A DNA stretch of 35,983 bases from Cellulomonas carbonis (GTDB taxonomy: Bacteria; Actinomycetota; Actinomycetes; Actinomycetales; Cellulomonadaceae). The translations under genes were made by a program, and so were the position numbers. Shown here one piece after another: positions 1 through 7,020 of the stretch; position 1 is the first letter of the stretch, and each line of letters begins with the position of its first letter. The notes beneath the pieces were generated by a model. The model was not told the origin of the DNA, searched no databases, and saw only the letters and a list, made by a program, of their open reading frames with translations. The stretch spans positions 1 through 35,983 of the forward strand of contig NZ_BMEB01000011.1 in the NCBI RefSeq assembly GCF_014636275.1. The letters are read 5' to 3'.

Positions 1-63
1 GTCCCGGCGGGCCATCCGCGGCCCGTGCCCCCAGTCTTAGACACGGCACACACCGTTTCTCGG

Positions 64-89
64 GCCCTAGGTCCAGGAGCCCTAGGTCC
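64..89. promoter_or_regulatory. Direct repeat with CCTAGG cores upstream of the copper-storage gene
   Basis: Two identical 11-base copies, gccctaggtcc, lie at 64-74 and 79-89 with a period of 15. Each contains the palindrome CCTAGG. They sit about 160 bases upstream of the Cys-rich Csp-like gene. Copper repressors of the CsoR family are known to bind C-rich/G-rich pseudopalindromes centred on a similar core, so a copper-responsive operator is possible, but the flanking G-tract side is imperfect here. The rest of 1-247 shows no gene I can support. Confidence 0.35.
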
Positions 90-247
90 CAGACACCCAG
101 GCGACACCCCGCCGCCGCAGCAGCGACGGGGCAGCGTCCCCGCGAGTCACCGGCCGGCCGCTCGCGCTGCGGCCGGGACGCCCCGTGCCTACGGTCGAGA
201 GGTCCGGGCGACCCCGCCCGGCGACCCGACGAGCGAAGGAGCGCACG

Positions 248-649
248 ATGCAGACCACAGCGATGCTCGAGTCCCACCCCGACGGCGCACCGTTCGACAC
301 GGACATGCTCGCCCGCGCGATCGACGCCGCGGTCGAGTGCGCGCAGACCTGCACGGCGTGCGCCGACGCATGCCTCGCCGAGGACATGGTCGCCGACCTC
401 CGGCGGTGCATCCGCACCGACCTCGACTGCGCCGACGTGTGCGACGCCACCGCCCGCGTCCTCTCGCGCGCCACCAGCCCCGACCTCGCGCTCGTCCGCG
501 CCCAGCTCCAGGCGTGCGTGACGGCGTGCAAGACGTGCGGCGACGAGTGCGAGCAGCACGCCGGCATGCACGAGCACTGCCGGGTCTGCGCCGAGGCGTG
601 CCGCCGGTGCGAGGAGGCGTGCCGCGAGCTCCTCACGACGATCGCCTGA
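248..649 (+). CDS. Four-helix-bundle copper-storage protein (Csp3 / DUF326-like)
   Basis: Predicted cytosolic copper(I)-binding protein of 133 residues. It carries about 16 cysteines, many in CxxxC or CxxC spacing along what would be the helices of a four-helix bundle (for example ECAQTCTACADAC near residues 33-45 and a dense cluster in the last 50 residues). This is the hallmark of the Csp family, which stores many Cu(I) ions in the core of the bundle. No signal peptide is visible, which favours the cytosolic Csp3 type over exported Csp1. The ATG at 248 is chosen over an upstream ATG because GAAGGAG precedes it at good spacing and the upstream extension is Arg/Pro-rich without cysteine. The gene stands alone; CCTAGG repeats upstream may control it. 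The family call is firm, the metal is inferred from the family. Confidence 0.85.
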   Translation: MQTTAMLESHPDGAPFDTDMLARAIDAAVECAQTCTACADACLAEDMVADLRRCIRTDLDCADVCDATARVLSRATSPDLALVRAQLQACVTACKTCGDECEQHAGMHEHCRVCAEACRRCEEACRELLTTIA

Positions 650-697
650 GCCGCAGGCAGGCGACGCTCCCGGGCGAACGCCGCGGCGGCACCACGT

Positions 698-718
698 CCC
701 CGCCGACCCCCGGCGGGG
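698..718 (+). terminator. Possible hairpin terminator after the copper-storage gene
   Basis: A 7-bp perfect stem, ccccgcc / ggcgggg, with a 7-base loop lies about 50 bases after the stop at 649. There is no T-tract, so it is only a weak terminator candidate. In DNA this GC-rich such stems also occur by chance. Confidence 0.3.
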
Positions 719-850
719 CTCCCGCGGAACGCTCGGCACCGCACGGCCGACCCCTCGCCCGGTGCGGACACCCGCCCCCGCACCGAGCACGGGAAGCCCC
801 GGGCCTCCGGCGCGGTTGACCCGATCAGTCGACCCCCGGAGGCCCGCCCC

Positions 851-3133
851 ATGCCCGATCTCGGACACGACCTGATCTTCGGCTCGTTCCTCACCCCGCG
901 CAGCGCCGACCCCGGCGCCGTCGTCGGCCTCGCCCGCCTGAGCGAGGAGGTCGGGCTGGACGTCGTGACGTTCCAGGACCACCCGTACCAGCCGGCGTTC
1001 CTCGACACGTGGACCCTGCTGAGCTGGGTGGCCGCGAGCACCGAGCGCATCCACGTCGCGGGCAACGTGCTCAACCTGCCGCTGCGTCAGCCCGCAGTCC
1101 TCGCACGGTCGGTCGCGAGCCTGGACCTGCTGTCCGGCGGCCGGGTCGCGCTCGGCATCGGCGCTGGGGCGTTCTGGGAGGCCGTCGAGGCGATGGGCGG
1201 CCAGCGGCTGACCCCGGGGCAGGGCGTCACCGCGCTCGAGGAGGCGCTCACGATCATCCGCGGGATCTGGGACGTCGACGCCCACGGCTCCCTGCGCGTC
1301 GACGGGACGCACCACCGCGTGCGCGGCGCCAAGCGCGGCCCGGCCCCTGCGCACGACGTCCCCGTGTGGGTCGGCGCGTACAAGCCGAGGATGCTGCGGC
1401 TCGTGGGCCGGGCGGCCGACGGCTGGCTGCCGAGCCTCGGCTACATCCAGCCGCACGAGGTCGCCGCCGCCAACCGCGTGATCGACGACGCCGCGCACGA
1501 GGCCGGACGCCGGCCCGACGACGTCCGACGCATGCTCAACGTCATGGGCGGGGACCTGCGGCCCGGAAGCGGCCCGTCAACCGGGGCAGGCCTCAAGGGC
1601 AACCCTGCCGACTGGGTCGAGGAGCTCCTCCCGCTCGCCGTCGAGGACGGCGTGAGCGCGTTCGTGCTCGGCTCGGACGACCCGACGACGCTCCGCGTCT
1701 TCGCGGAGGAGGTCGCCCCGGCGCTGCGCGAGGCGGTCGCCGCCGAACGCGGCCCCGCCCACGACGCGGGACGCACCCCGCGAGGACGGGCGCCGCGAGC
1801 GCTCGAGCTGCGCACGCCCGGCCTCGACTACGACGCGGTGCCCGCGTCCCTCGCCGCCCGCGCCGTCGAGCCCGGCGACCGCGAGTACGCGCGCGTCCGC
1901 TCGACCTACGTGTGGCAGGGCTCCCCCGCGATCGTCCTGCGCCCGACCGACGCGGGCCAGGTGGCCGACGCGCTCGCCTACGCGCGCTCGCAGGACGTGC
2001 CGCTGTCGATCCGCAGCGGCGGCCACGGCATCAGCGGCCGGTCGACCAATGACGGCGGCGTCGTCGTCGACCTCGGTGCCCTCGACGGCGTCGAGGTGCT
2101 CGACCGTGCGCGGCGCCTGGTCCGGATCGGCGCGGGCGCACGCTGGGGCGACGTCGCCGAGGCGCTCAGGCCGCACGGGCTCGCGATCAGCTCGGGCGAC
2201 TACGGCGACGTCGGCGTCGGCGGGCTCGTCACCGCGGGTGGCATCGGCCTCCTCGCGCGCTCCTACGGGCTGACCGTCGACCACGTCGTCGGGGCCGAGG
2301 CGGTGCTCACGGACGGGCAGGTCGTGCGCGTGGACGCCGAGAACCACCCGGACCTGTTCTGGGCGCTCCGCGGTGCCGGGGGCAACATGGCGGTCGTGAC
2401 GTCGGTCGACGTCGAGGCGGCTGAGCTCGGCGACGTCGTGCTCGCCGTCACGGTGCAGGACGTGTCCGCCACCGCGGCGTTCCTGCGCGACTGGGGTGCG
2501 CTCGTCGAGGCGAGCCCGCGCCAGCTCACGCCGTTCCTCACGATCTTCCGTGACGGCGACGACGGCCCGCCGGTCGCCCAGACCCTCCACGTGTGGGCGG
2601 GCGACGACGTCGAGGCCGCGGTCCGGGCGATCGAGCCGTTCCTCGCCGTCGCGCCCGTGCTCCAGCAGCGCGCGCAGCTCGTGCCGTACGCCGCCGTCGT
2701 CGCTGCGCACCACGGGCGGCACGCGGGGCAGGCCGCGATGCGCTCGCGATCGGCGTTCCTCGACCACCTCGACGCGACGACGGCCGAGGCCGTCGCGAGC
2801 ATCGTCCGCGACCCCGACCAGCGCATGGTGCAGGTCCGGTCCGTCGGCGGCGCCGTCAACGACGTCCCGGCCGACGCGACCGCGTACGCGCACCGCCACC
2901 AGCAGTTCTGCGTCTCGGCGGTCCAGCCCCGCGGGCGACGCACGGCCGCCGACGCCGTCTGGGACCGCCTCGCCGCGAACGGCTCCTACCTCAGCTTCGA
3001 GTCCGACGACTGGGCCGACGCCCTGCCGCGCATCTTCCCCGGTGCGACCCTGGAGCGGTTGCGCCAGGTCAAGGCCGAGTACGACCCCGACGAGCTGCTC
3101 CGCCTCAACGTCCCCATCCCCCCGGCGCGCTGA
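851..3133 (+). CDS. Fusion: LLM-class flavin monooxygenase + BBE-type FAD-binding oxidoreductase
   Basis: A 760-residue two-domain flavoenzyme. Residues 1 to about 305 form a luciferase-like (LLM, F420- or FMN-dependent) TIM-barrel domain, seen in the FGSFLTP start, the SLDLLSGGR segment and VPVWVGAYKPRML. A linker of about 30 residues rich in Arg and Pro follows. Residues 330-760 are a berberine-bridge/6-hydroxynicotine-oxidase-type domain: PCMH FAD fold with IRSGGHGISG, then GDYGDVGVGGLVTAGG, and a C-terminal BBE motif ending YDPDELLRLN. His392 in SGGH is the usual covalent flavin ligand. The second, cysteinyl, ligand of bicovalent members is absent because the GDYGDVGVGG loop has no Cys. 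A GGAGG at 838-842 supports the ATG. The stop overlaps the ribosome binding site of the next gene. The substrate is unknown; two separate flavin oxidations in one chain are inferred. Confidence 0.85.
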   Translation: MPDLGHDLIFGSFLTPRSADPGAVVGLARLSEEVGLDVVTFQDHPYQPAFLDTWTLLSWVAASTERIHVAGNVLNLPLRQPAVLARSVASLDLLSGGRVALGIGAGAFWEAVEAMGGQRLTPGQGVTALEEALTIIRGIWDVDAHGSLRVDGTHHRVRGAKRGPAPAHDVPVWVGAYKPRMLRLVGRAADGWLPSLGYIQPHEVAAANRVIDDAAHEAGRRPDDVRRMLNVMGGDLRPGSGPSTGAGLKGNPADWVEELLPLAVEDGVSAFVLGSDDPTTLRVFAEEVAPALREAVAAERGPAHDAGRTPRGRAPRALELRTPGLDYDAVPASLAARAVEPGDREYARVRSTYVWQGSPAIVLRPTDAGQVADALAYARSQDVPLSIRSGGHGISGRSTNDGGVVVDLGALDGVEVLDRARRLVRIGAGARWGDVAEALRPHGLAISSGDYGDVGVGGLVTAGGIGLLARSYGLTVDHVVGAEAVLTDGQVVRVDAENHPDLFWALRGAGGNMAVVTSVDVEAAELGDVVLAVTVQDVSATAAFLRDWGALVEASPRQLTPFLTIFRDGDDGPPVAQTLHVWAGDDVEAAVRAIEPFLAVAPVLQQRAQLVPYAAVVAAHHGRHAGQAAMRSRSAFLDHLDATTAEAVASIVRDPDQRMVQVRSVGGAVNDVPADATAYAHRHQQFCVSAVQPRGRRTAADAVWDRLAANGSYLSFESDDWADALPRIFPGATLERLRQVKAEYDPDELLRLNVPIPPAR

Positions 3134-3143
3134 GGAGGTCGCG

Positions 3144-4415
3144 GTGGTCGGGTCCGGAGGGCGCGCGAGGCGGGGCGCGGAGGCGGTGCGGCACCGTGCC
3201 GGCGACGACGACGGCGCGGCGGCGGACGACGACGCGGACGCGGGTGCGGTGGCGGTGCGGGACGCTGCCGCCGACGACGACGCCACCGCGGGCGGCGCTG
3301 ACGGCGCCGGGTCGACGCAGGAGCGGCTCGTCGGCGTCGCTCGCGAGCTGTACGCGCTGCCTGCCGGTGACTTCACCGCCGCACGGGACCGCATCGCCAA
3401 GGAGGTCCGCTCCGAGGGCGACCGGGAGCTCGCCGCCCTCGTCGCCGGGCTGCGCCGACCGACCACGGCGGCGTGGGCGGTGAACCTGCTGGTCCGCACC
3501 CACCCCGACGAGGTCGAGCGGCTCCTCGAGCTCGGCGCCGCGCTGCGCGAGGCCCAGGCGACGCTCGCCGGCCACGAGCTGCGCGCGCTCGGCAAGCAGC
3601 AGCACCAGGTCCTCGCGGGGTTCCGCCGGCAGGTGCGGGCCGCCGCGGTCGACGCCGGCCAGCGGCTCAGCGACACCGTCACCCAGCAGGTCGAGGCGAC
3701 GCTGCGGGCCGCGATGGCCGACCCGCGCGCGGCCGACGCCGTCCGGAGCGGGTTGCTGACGACGCACCTCGAGAGCATCGGCTTCGCGCCCGTCGACGTC
3801 GACGGCGCCGTCGCGGTGCCCGAGGGCGTCGGCGGGGCCGGGGATGGTGCGGGAGGCGGGGGCGGTGCGGGAGCGGCGGACGGTGAGGCGCCTCGGGACG
3901 GTGTGGCGCCTCGGGACGGTGCGACGCGCGGCGGCGCTGAGCAGTCGTCGGGGGAACGGGTCGACCGCGCGCGGACCGCCCACGCCGAGCGCGGATCGGC
4001 GGACCGTGCGGAGAAGGACCGTGCCGAGCAGGAGCGTGCTGAGCAGGAACGGGAGGAGCACGAGCGGCGGGAGCGGGAGCGCGCCGAGCGCGAGCAGCGG
4101 GAGCGCGAGCAGCGGGAGCGGGAGCGGCGCGCCGCCGAGAACGCGGTGCGGGAGGCGGCAGCGGCCTCCGAGCGTGCCGACGCCGCCGCGGGTGACGCCG
4201 CGTCTCGGCTCGACGACGTCGTCGCACACCGCGCCGAGGCCGAGGCGCGCGTCGAGCAGCTCGAGCAGGAGCTCGCCGCAGCACGGGACGAGCTCGCGCG
4301 GCTCACCGACGAGCATCGTGGGCTCCGCGCCGAGGCGCGTGCCGCAGACAAGGAGCGTGCGGCGGCCGTCCGTGCCCTGACGGCCGCCCGCTCGGCGCTC
4401 GACGCTCTGGGGTAG
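3144..4415 (+). CDS. Actinobacterial coiled-coil protein of unknown function
   Basis: A protein of 423 residues if GTG 3144 is used. That start has GAGGAGG at 3132-3138, which begins inside the stop codon of the preceding fusion enzyme, so the two genes are probably translationally coupled. The first 50 residues are Asp/Ala-rich and acidic. A conserved helical region follows (LYALPAGDFTAARD, LRRPTTAAWAVNLLVR), which I recall as widespread in actinobacterial hypothetical proteins. A Gly/Ala/Arg low-complexity stretch comes next, then a long Glu/Arg coiled coil (about residues 285-423, with RERERAEREQREREQRERER). No catalytic motif, membrane segment or signal peptide is seen. A structural or DNA-associated role would be a guess. 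Confidence 0.7.
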   Translation: MVGSGGRARRGAEAVRHRAGDDDGAAADDDADAGAVAVRDAAADDDATAGGADGAGSTQERLVGVARELYALPAGDFTAARDRIAKEVRSEGDRELAALVAGLRRPTTAAWAVNLLVRTHPDEVERLLELGAALREAQATLAGHELRALGKQQHQVLAGFRRQVRAAAVDAGQRLSDTVTQQVEATLRAAMADPRAADAVRSGLLTTHLESIGFAPVDVDGAVAVPEGVGGAGDGAGGGGGAGAADGEAPRDGVAPRDGATRGGAEQSSGERVDRARTAHAERGSADRAEKDRAEQERAEQEREEHERRERERAEREQREREQRERERRAAENAVREAAAASERADAAAGDAASRLDDVVAHRAEAEARVEQLEQELAAARDELARLTDEHRGLRAEARAADKERAAAVRALTAARSALDALG

Positions 4416-4441
4416 CGGGCTACGGGCGGGCGCTGCGCCCG

Positions 4442-4554
4442 GGGAGGTCTGCCCGCACCCGACGCGGGCGGACCCACCCGGACCACGTCCGCCCCGAGCG
4501 CACACCCGACCTGGGGCGGTCTGCCCCGGCTGCCGCGGGCGGAGCCACCCGGAC
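4442..4554. repeat. Imperfect direct repeat, two copies about 71 bases apart
   Basis: The segments at 4442-4483 and 4514-4554 match closely over about 41 bases. The best core is gcgggcggacccacccggac at 4464-4483 against gcgggcggagccacccggac at 4535-4554, one mismatch in 20. They lie in the 274-base non-coding gap between the coiled-coil gene and the diguanylate cyclase. No gene in this gap can be supported; short ORFs there are Arg/Pro-rich shadows. Confidence 0.6.
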
Positions 4555-4621
4555 GGCGTCCCGGCGGGCAGGTGGGCGGGGCGGGCGGGCGGAGCGGGTG
4601 AGCGGGCGGGGCGACGTCCGA

Positions 4622-4645
4622 CCCACGTCATGGCTGTGACGTGGG
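4622..4645. promoter_or_regulatory. Perfect 9-6-9 inverted repeat upstream of diguanylate cyclase gene
   Basis: The arms cccacgtca (4622-4630) and tgacgtggg (4637-4645) are perfectly complementary around a 6-base spacer. The dyad ends 44 bases before the preferred ATG at 4690 and covers the other possible ATG at 4630. Its symmetry and spacing look like a dimeric repressor or activator site. No adjacent regulator gene points to a family. Confidence 0.45.
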
Positions 4646-4689
4646 GCTCGAACGTTCATGGTCGGGCCCCGGCCGCCGATCGATCAGGC

Positions 4690-6483
4690 ATGACCAGGGA
4701 CACGCGCGGGCTGACGCCGCTGCACGTGGCCGTCCGCTACGGGACGGCCTTCGTCGTCGCCGTCGTCGTGGGCCGTCTGTCGCGCGGCGGCGCCGCGGAG
4801 ATCTCCCTCGTGCTGCCCGCGGCAGGAGTCGCCGCCCTGTGGCTCGCCCGCGCCACGACCACGCGTCAGGCCCTCGTCTTCGCCGGGCTCCAGGTCGCGC
4901 TCGGCGCCGTCCTCGCGCCGATGACCGGTGCGTACGCCGAGCTCGGTGCGGTCCTCACCGCGGGCACGACGGCCGGCGCCGGGGCCACCGTCGCCGTGTG
5001 GCGCGGTCTGTCCGGGGCGCGCCCGCAGCTGAGGACCCTCGCGCACGGGGTGCACCTCGTCGTCGCGTCGTCGGTCGGCTCCGTCGTCAGCGCGCTCGTC
5101 GGCCTGGTCCTCGCCGCTCTCGCCGGCCCGCCGACGTCGGCAGCCGTGAGCGGCGCCGTCCTGCTCGTCGCGGTCCGCACAGGCCTGGGGACCTTCCTCG
5201 TCCTGGCCGTCGCCGTCGCGTGGTCGGACGCCCGTGCCACGCGCTCGGCCCCCGAGGTGCTGCGGCGCGGCGCGATCGACTCGCTGCTGACCGTCGCGGT
5301 CTTCGGCGGCCTCTTCGCGCTCGCCGACGAGCGCGTGGCCGCCTACGGCGCCGTCCCGCTCACGGTGCTCCTCGCGGTGCGCCGCGGCGTGCTCGGGACG
5401 GCGTGGCACCTCGCCGTCGCCTCGAGCGCCACCGTCGGGCTGATGCTCGCCGGGATCGGCCCCTTCTCGCTCTCGGTCGGGCTCTCGGCGGCGCTCGTCG
5501 CCCAGGGCTTCCTCTCCGTCCTCAGCCTCGTCGGGATGGGTCTCGCCCTCCTGCGGTCCGAGCAGCACACGGCCCTCGAGGCCGCCGCGACCACCGCGGC
5601 CCGCCTGCGCCGCACCGTCGACAGCGCGCTCATCGCCCACCTCACCGTGACCGTCCACGGGGACGGCAGGGTCGACGTCGCGCGCGCGAACCCGGCGGCG
5701 GCGGCGTTCTTCGGCCGGCCCGCGGAGGAGCTCGTCGGCCGGTCGCTGCTCGACCACGTCGTCCCGCACCACCGTCTGGAGGCGCTCGCGTCGCTGCTGG
5801 CCGTCGGCACGGGCCGTGCGCCGAGCTGGTCGGGCGAGCTCGAGTACGACCTGGGCGGCGGCGCCCACCGCTGGGCGCTCGTGTCCGCGGCGCCGATGGA
5901 CGGCGGCGACGACCTCGCACCCGCCGCGCGCCTGTGCGGCGCGTCGACGCTCTCGCTCCAGCTCATGGACGTGACGGACCGGGTCGAGGCCCAGGCGCGG
6001 CTCGCGCACCTCGCGACGCACGACCCGTTGACCGACCTCGCCAACCGGGCGCTGCTCACCCGGGCCGTCGAGGACGCGCTCGCGACGAGCTCCACGGCCG
6101 TCGTCCTCGTCGACCTCGACGGGTTCAAGCAGGTCAACGACGCCCTCGGGCACGCCGCCGGTGACGCCGTCCTCGTGGAGACGGCACGACGCCTGCGCTC
6201 GGCCGCCCGCGTCGGCGACACGGTCGCCCGGCTCGGCGGCGACGAGTTCGTCGTGTGCTCGCCCGGCGTCGAGACCGTCGAGGACGCCGAGCGCATCAGG
6301 GAGCGGGTGCGCGACGCGCTCGCCGGGCCGTGGGACGTCGACGGCATCCCCGTCGCGGTCGGCGCAAGCGTCGGCGTGACGCTCTCCGCCGAGCACAGCA
6401 CCGCGAGCGTGCTCCTCGCCGCGTCCGACGCGGCGATGTACGAGGTCAAGCGCGGGGGCCGGGCGGCCCACCTCGTGCACTGA
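4690..6483 (+). CDS. Membrane-anchored PAS-GGDEF diguanylate cyclase (MASE1-like sensor)
   Basis: Makes cyclic di-GMP from two GTP at the membrane. From ATG 4690 the protein has 597 residues. Residues 1 to about 290 hold about eight hydrophobic helices resembling a MASE1 sensor (early segment AEISLVLPAAGVAALWLA). A PAS-like domain follows (ANPAAAAFFGRPAEELVGRS), then a GGDEF domain that starts near HDPLTDLANR. The active-site GGDEF is at residues 516-520, with the inhibitory I-site RVGD at 507-510 exactly five residues upstream, so product inhibition is expected. No EAL domain follows, so it should only synthesise the messenger. ATG 4630 would add 20 residues but lies in an inverted repeat and lacks a ribosome binding site. 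The gene converges on the small gene at 6548. Confidence 0.85.
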   Translation: MTRDTRGLTPLHVAVRYGTAFVVAVVVGRLSRGGAAEISLVLPAAGVAALWLARATTTRQALVFAGLQVALGAVLAPMTGAYAELGAVLTAGTTAGAGATVAVWRGLSGARPQLRTLAHGVHLVVASSVGSVVSALVGLVLAALAGPPTSAAVSGAVLLVAVRTGLGTFLVLAVAVAWSDARATRSAPEVLRRGAIDSLLTVAVFGGLFALADERVAAYGAVPLTVLLAVRRGVLGTAWHLAVASSATVGLMLAGIGPFSLSVGLSAALVAQGFLSVLSLVGMGLALLRSEQHTALEAAATTAARLRRTVDSALIAHLTVTVHGDGRVDVARANPAAAAFFGRPAEELVGRSLLDHVVPHHRLEALASLLAVGTGRAPSWSGELEYDLGGGAHRWALVSAAPMDGGDDLAPAARLCGASTLSLQLMDVTDRVEAQARLAHLATHDPLTDLANRALLTRAVEDALATSSTAVVLVDLDGFKQVNDALGHAAGDAVLVETARRLRSAARVGDTVARLGGDEFVVCSPGVETVEDAERIRERVRDALAGPWDVDGIPVAVGASVGVTLSAEHSTASVLLAASDAAMYEVKRGGRAAHLVH

Positions 6484-6500
6484 CGTCCTCACGCACCGAC

Positions 6501-6530
6501 GCCGCACGACGCCGCGCCGCACGACGCCGA
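6501..6530. repeat. Two tandem 15-base repeats in a convergent gap
   Basis: gccgcacgacgccgc at 6501-6515 is followed directly by gccgcacgacgccga at 6516-6530. They fill most of the 64-base gap between two convergent genes. No clear terminator stem with a T-tract is visible there. Confidence 0.5.
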
Positions 6531-6547
6531 GGCGCCGCGGCCGCCGC

Positions 6548-6820
6548 TCAGTCGGTCGCGGCCGCGAACGAGCCGTCGCGCTGCGCGCGGACCGTCCACG
6601 TGCGGGTGTCCTTGCCCACGCCGTCGTCGGACTTCTCGTGGACGCGGGCCGCGTCCGCCGTCGCGAAGCCCTGACCGCGGACGACGTGCCTGCCCGTGCT
6701 GCCCTCGACCGTCATCGAGACGTGCCCCGTGAAGTCCTCGAGATCGGCCGGCCGGCGCCCGCCGACCTCGCGCACGGCGTAGGCGACGCCCGAGACGATC
6801 GGGTCGGGTGCGATGGTCAT
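6548..6820 (-). CDS. Small hypothetical protein, 90 residues
   Basis: I do not recognise this protein. The ATG at 6820 follows a near-perfect ribosome binding site (AGGAGGTCGCACC before the start), which strongly supports a real gene and rules out the longer Arg-rich extension to 7189. The 90-residue product has no Cys, no signal peptide and no membrane segment. It contains the stretches VSMTVEGSTGRHVVRGQGFA and KDTRTWTVRAQRDGSF, which suggest a small beta-rich fold. It lies between a diguanylate cyclase gene (convergent) and the amylosucrase gene (same strand, upstream, 200 bases away). The gap 6821-7020 shows no further feature. Confidence 0.7.
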   Translation of the reverse strand: MTIAPDPIVSGVAYAVREVGGRRPADLEDFTGHVSMTVEGSTGRHVVRGQGFATADAARVHEKSDDGVGKDTRTWTVRAQRDGSFAAATD

Positions 6821-7020
6821 GGTGCGACCTCCTGGTCGGGGCACGGGTTCGTGCGGGACGTGCCCGACCAGTGCACCTCGCGGATGTGGCCGGCGGGTGG
6901 CCGGGAGGATGCGATCGTGTGACGCCGCACCGACGAGCCGTTCCGTGGCGCCCGCGCTGCCGTCCGGTGTCGCGGCGGCTCCGCTCCTCGCCCACGGGCC
7001 GCCACGGACCCGCTCCCCCG

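Noticed and set aside
1577..4486. A 969-codon minus-strand frame
   Set aside because: Ser/Arg-rich shadow of the flavoenzyme fusion and coiled-coil genes; no ribosome binding site or family match.
4630..4689. Earlier ATG for the first diguanylate cyclase
   Set aside because: It has no ribosome binding site and lies on an inverted repeat arm. ATG 4690 begins right before the sensor domain.
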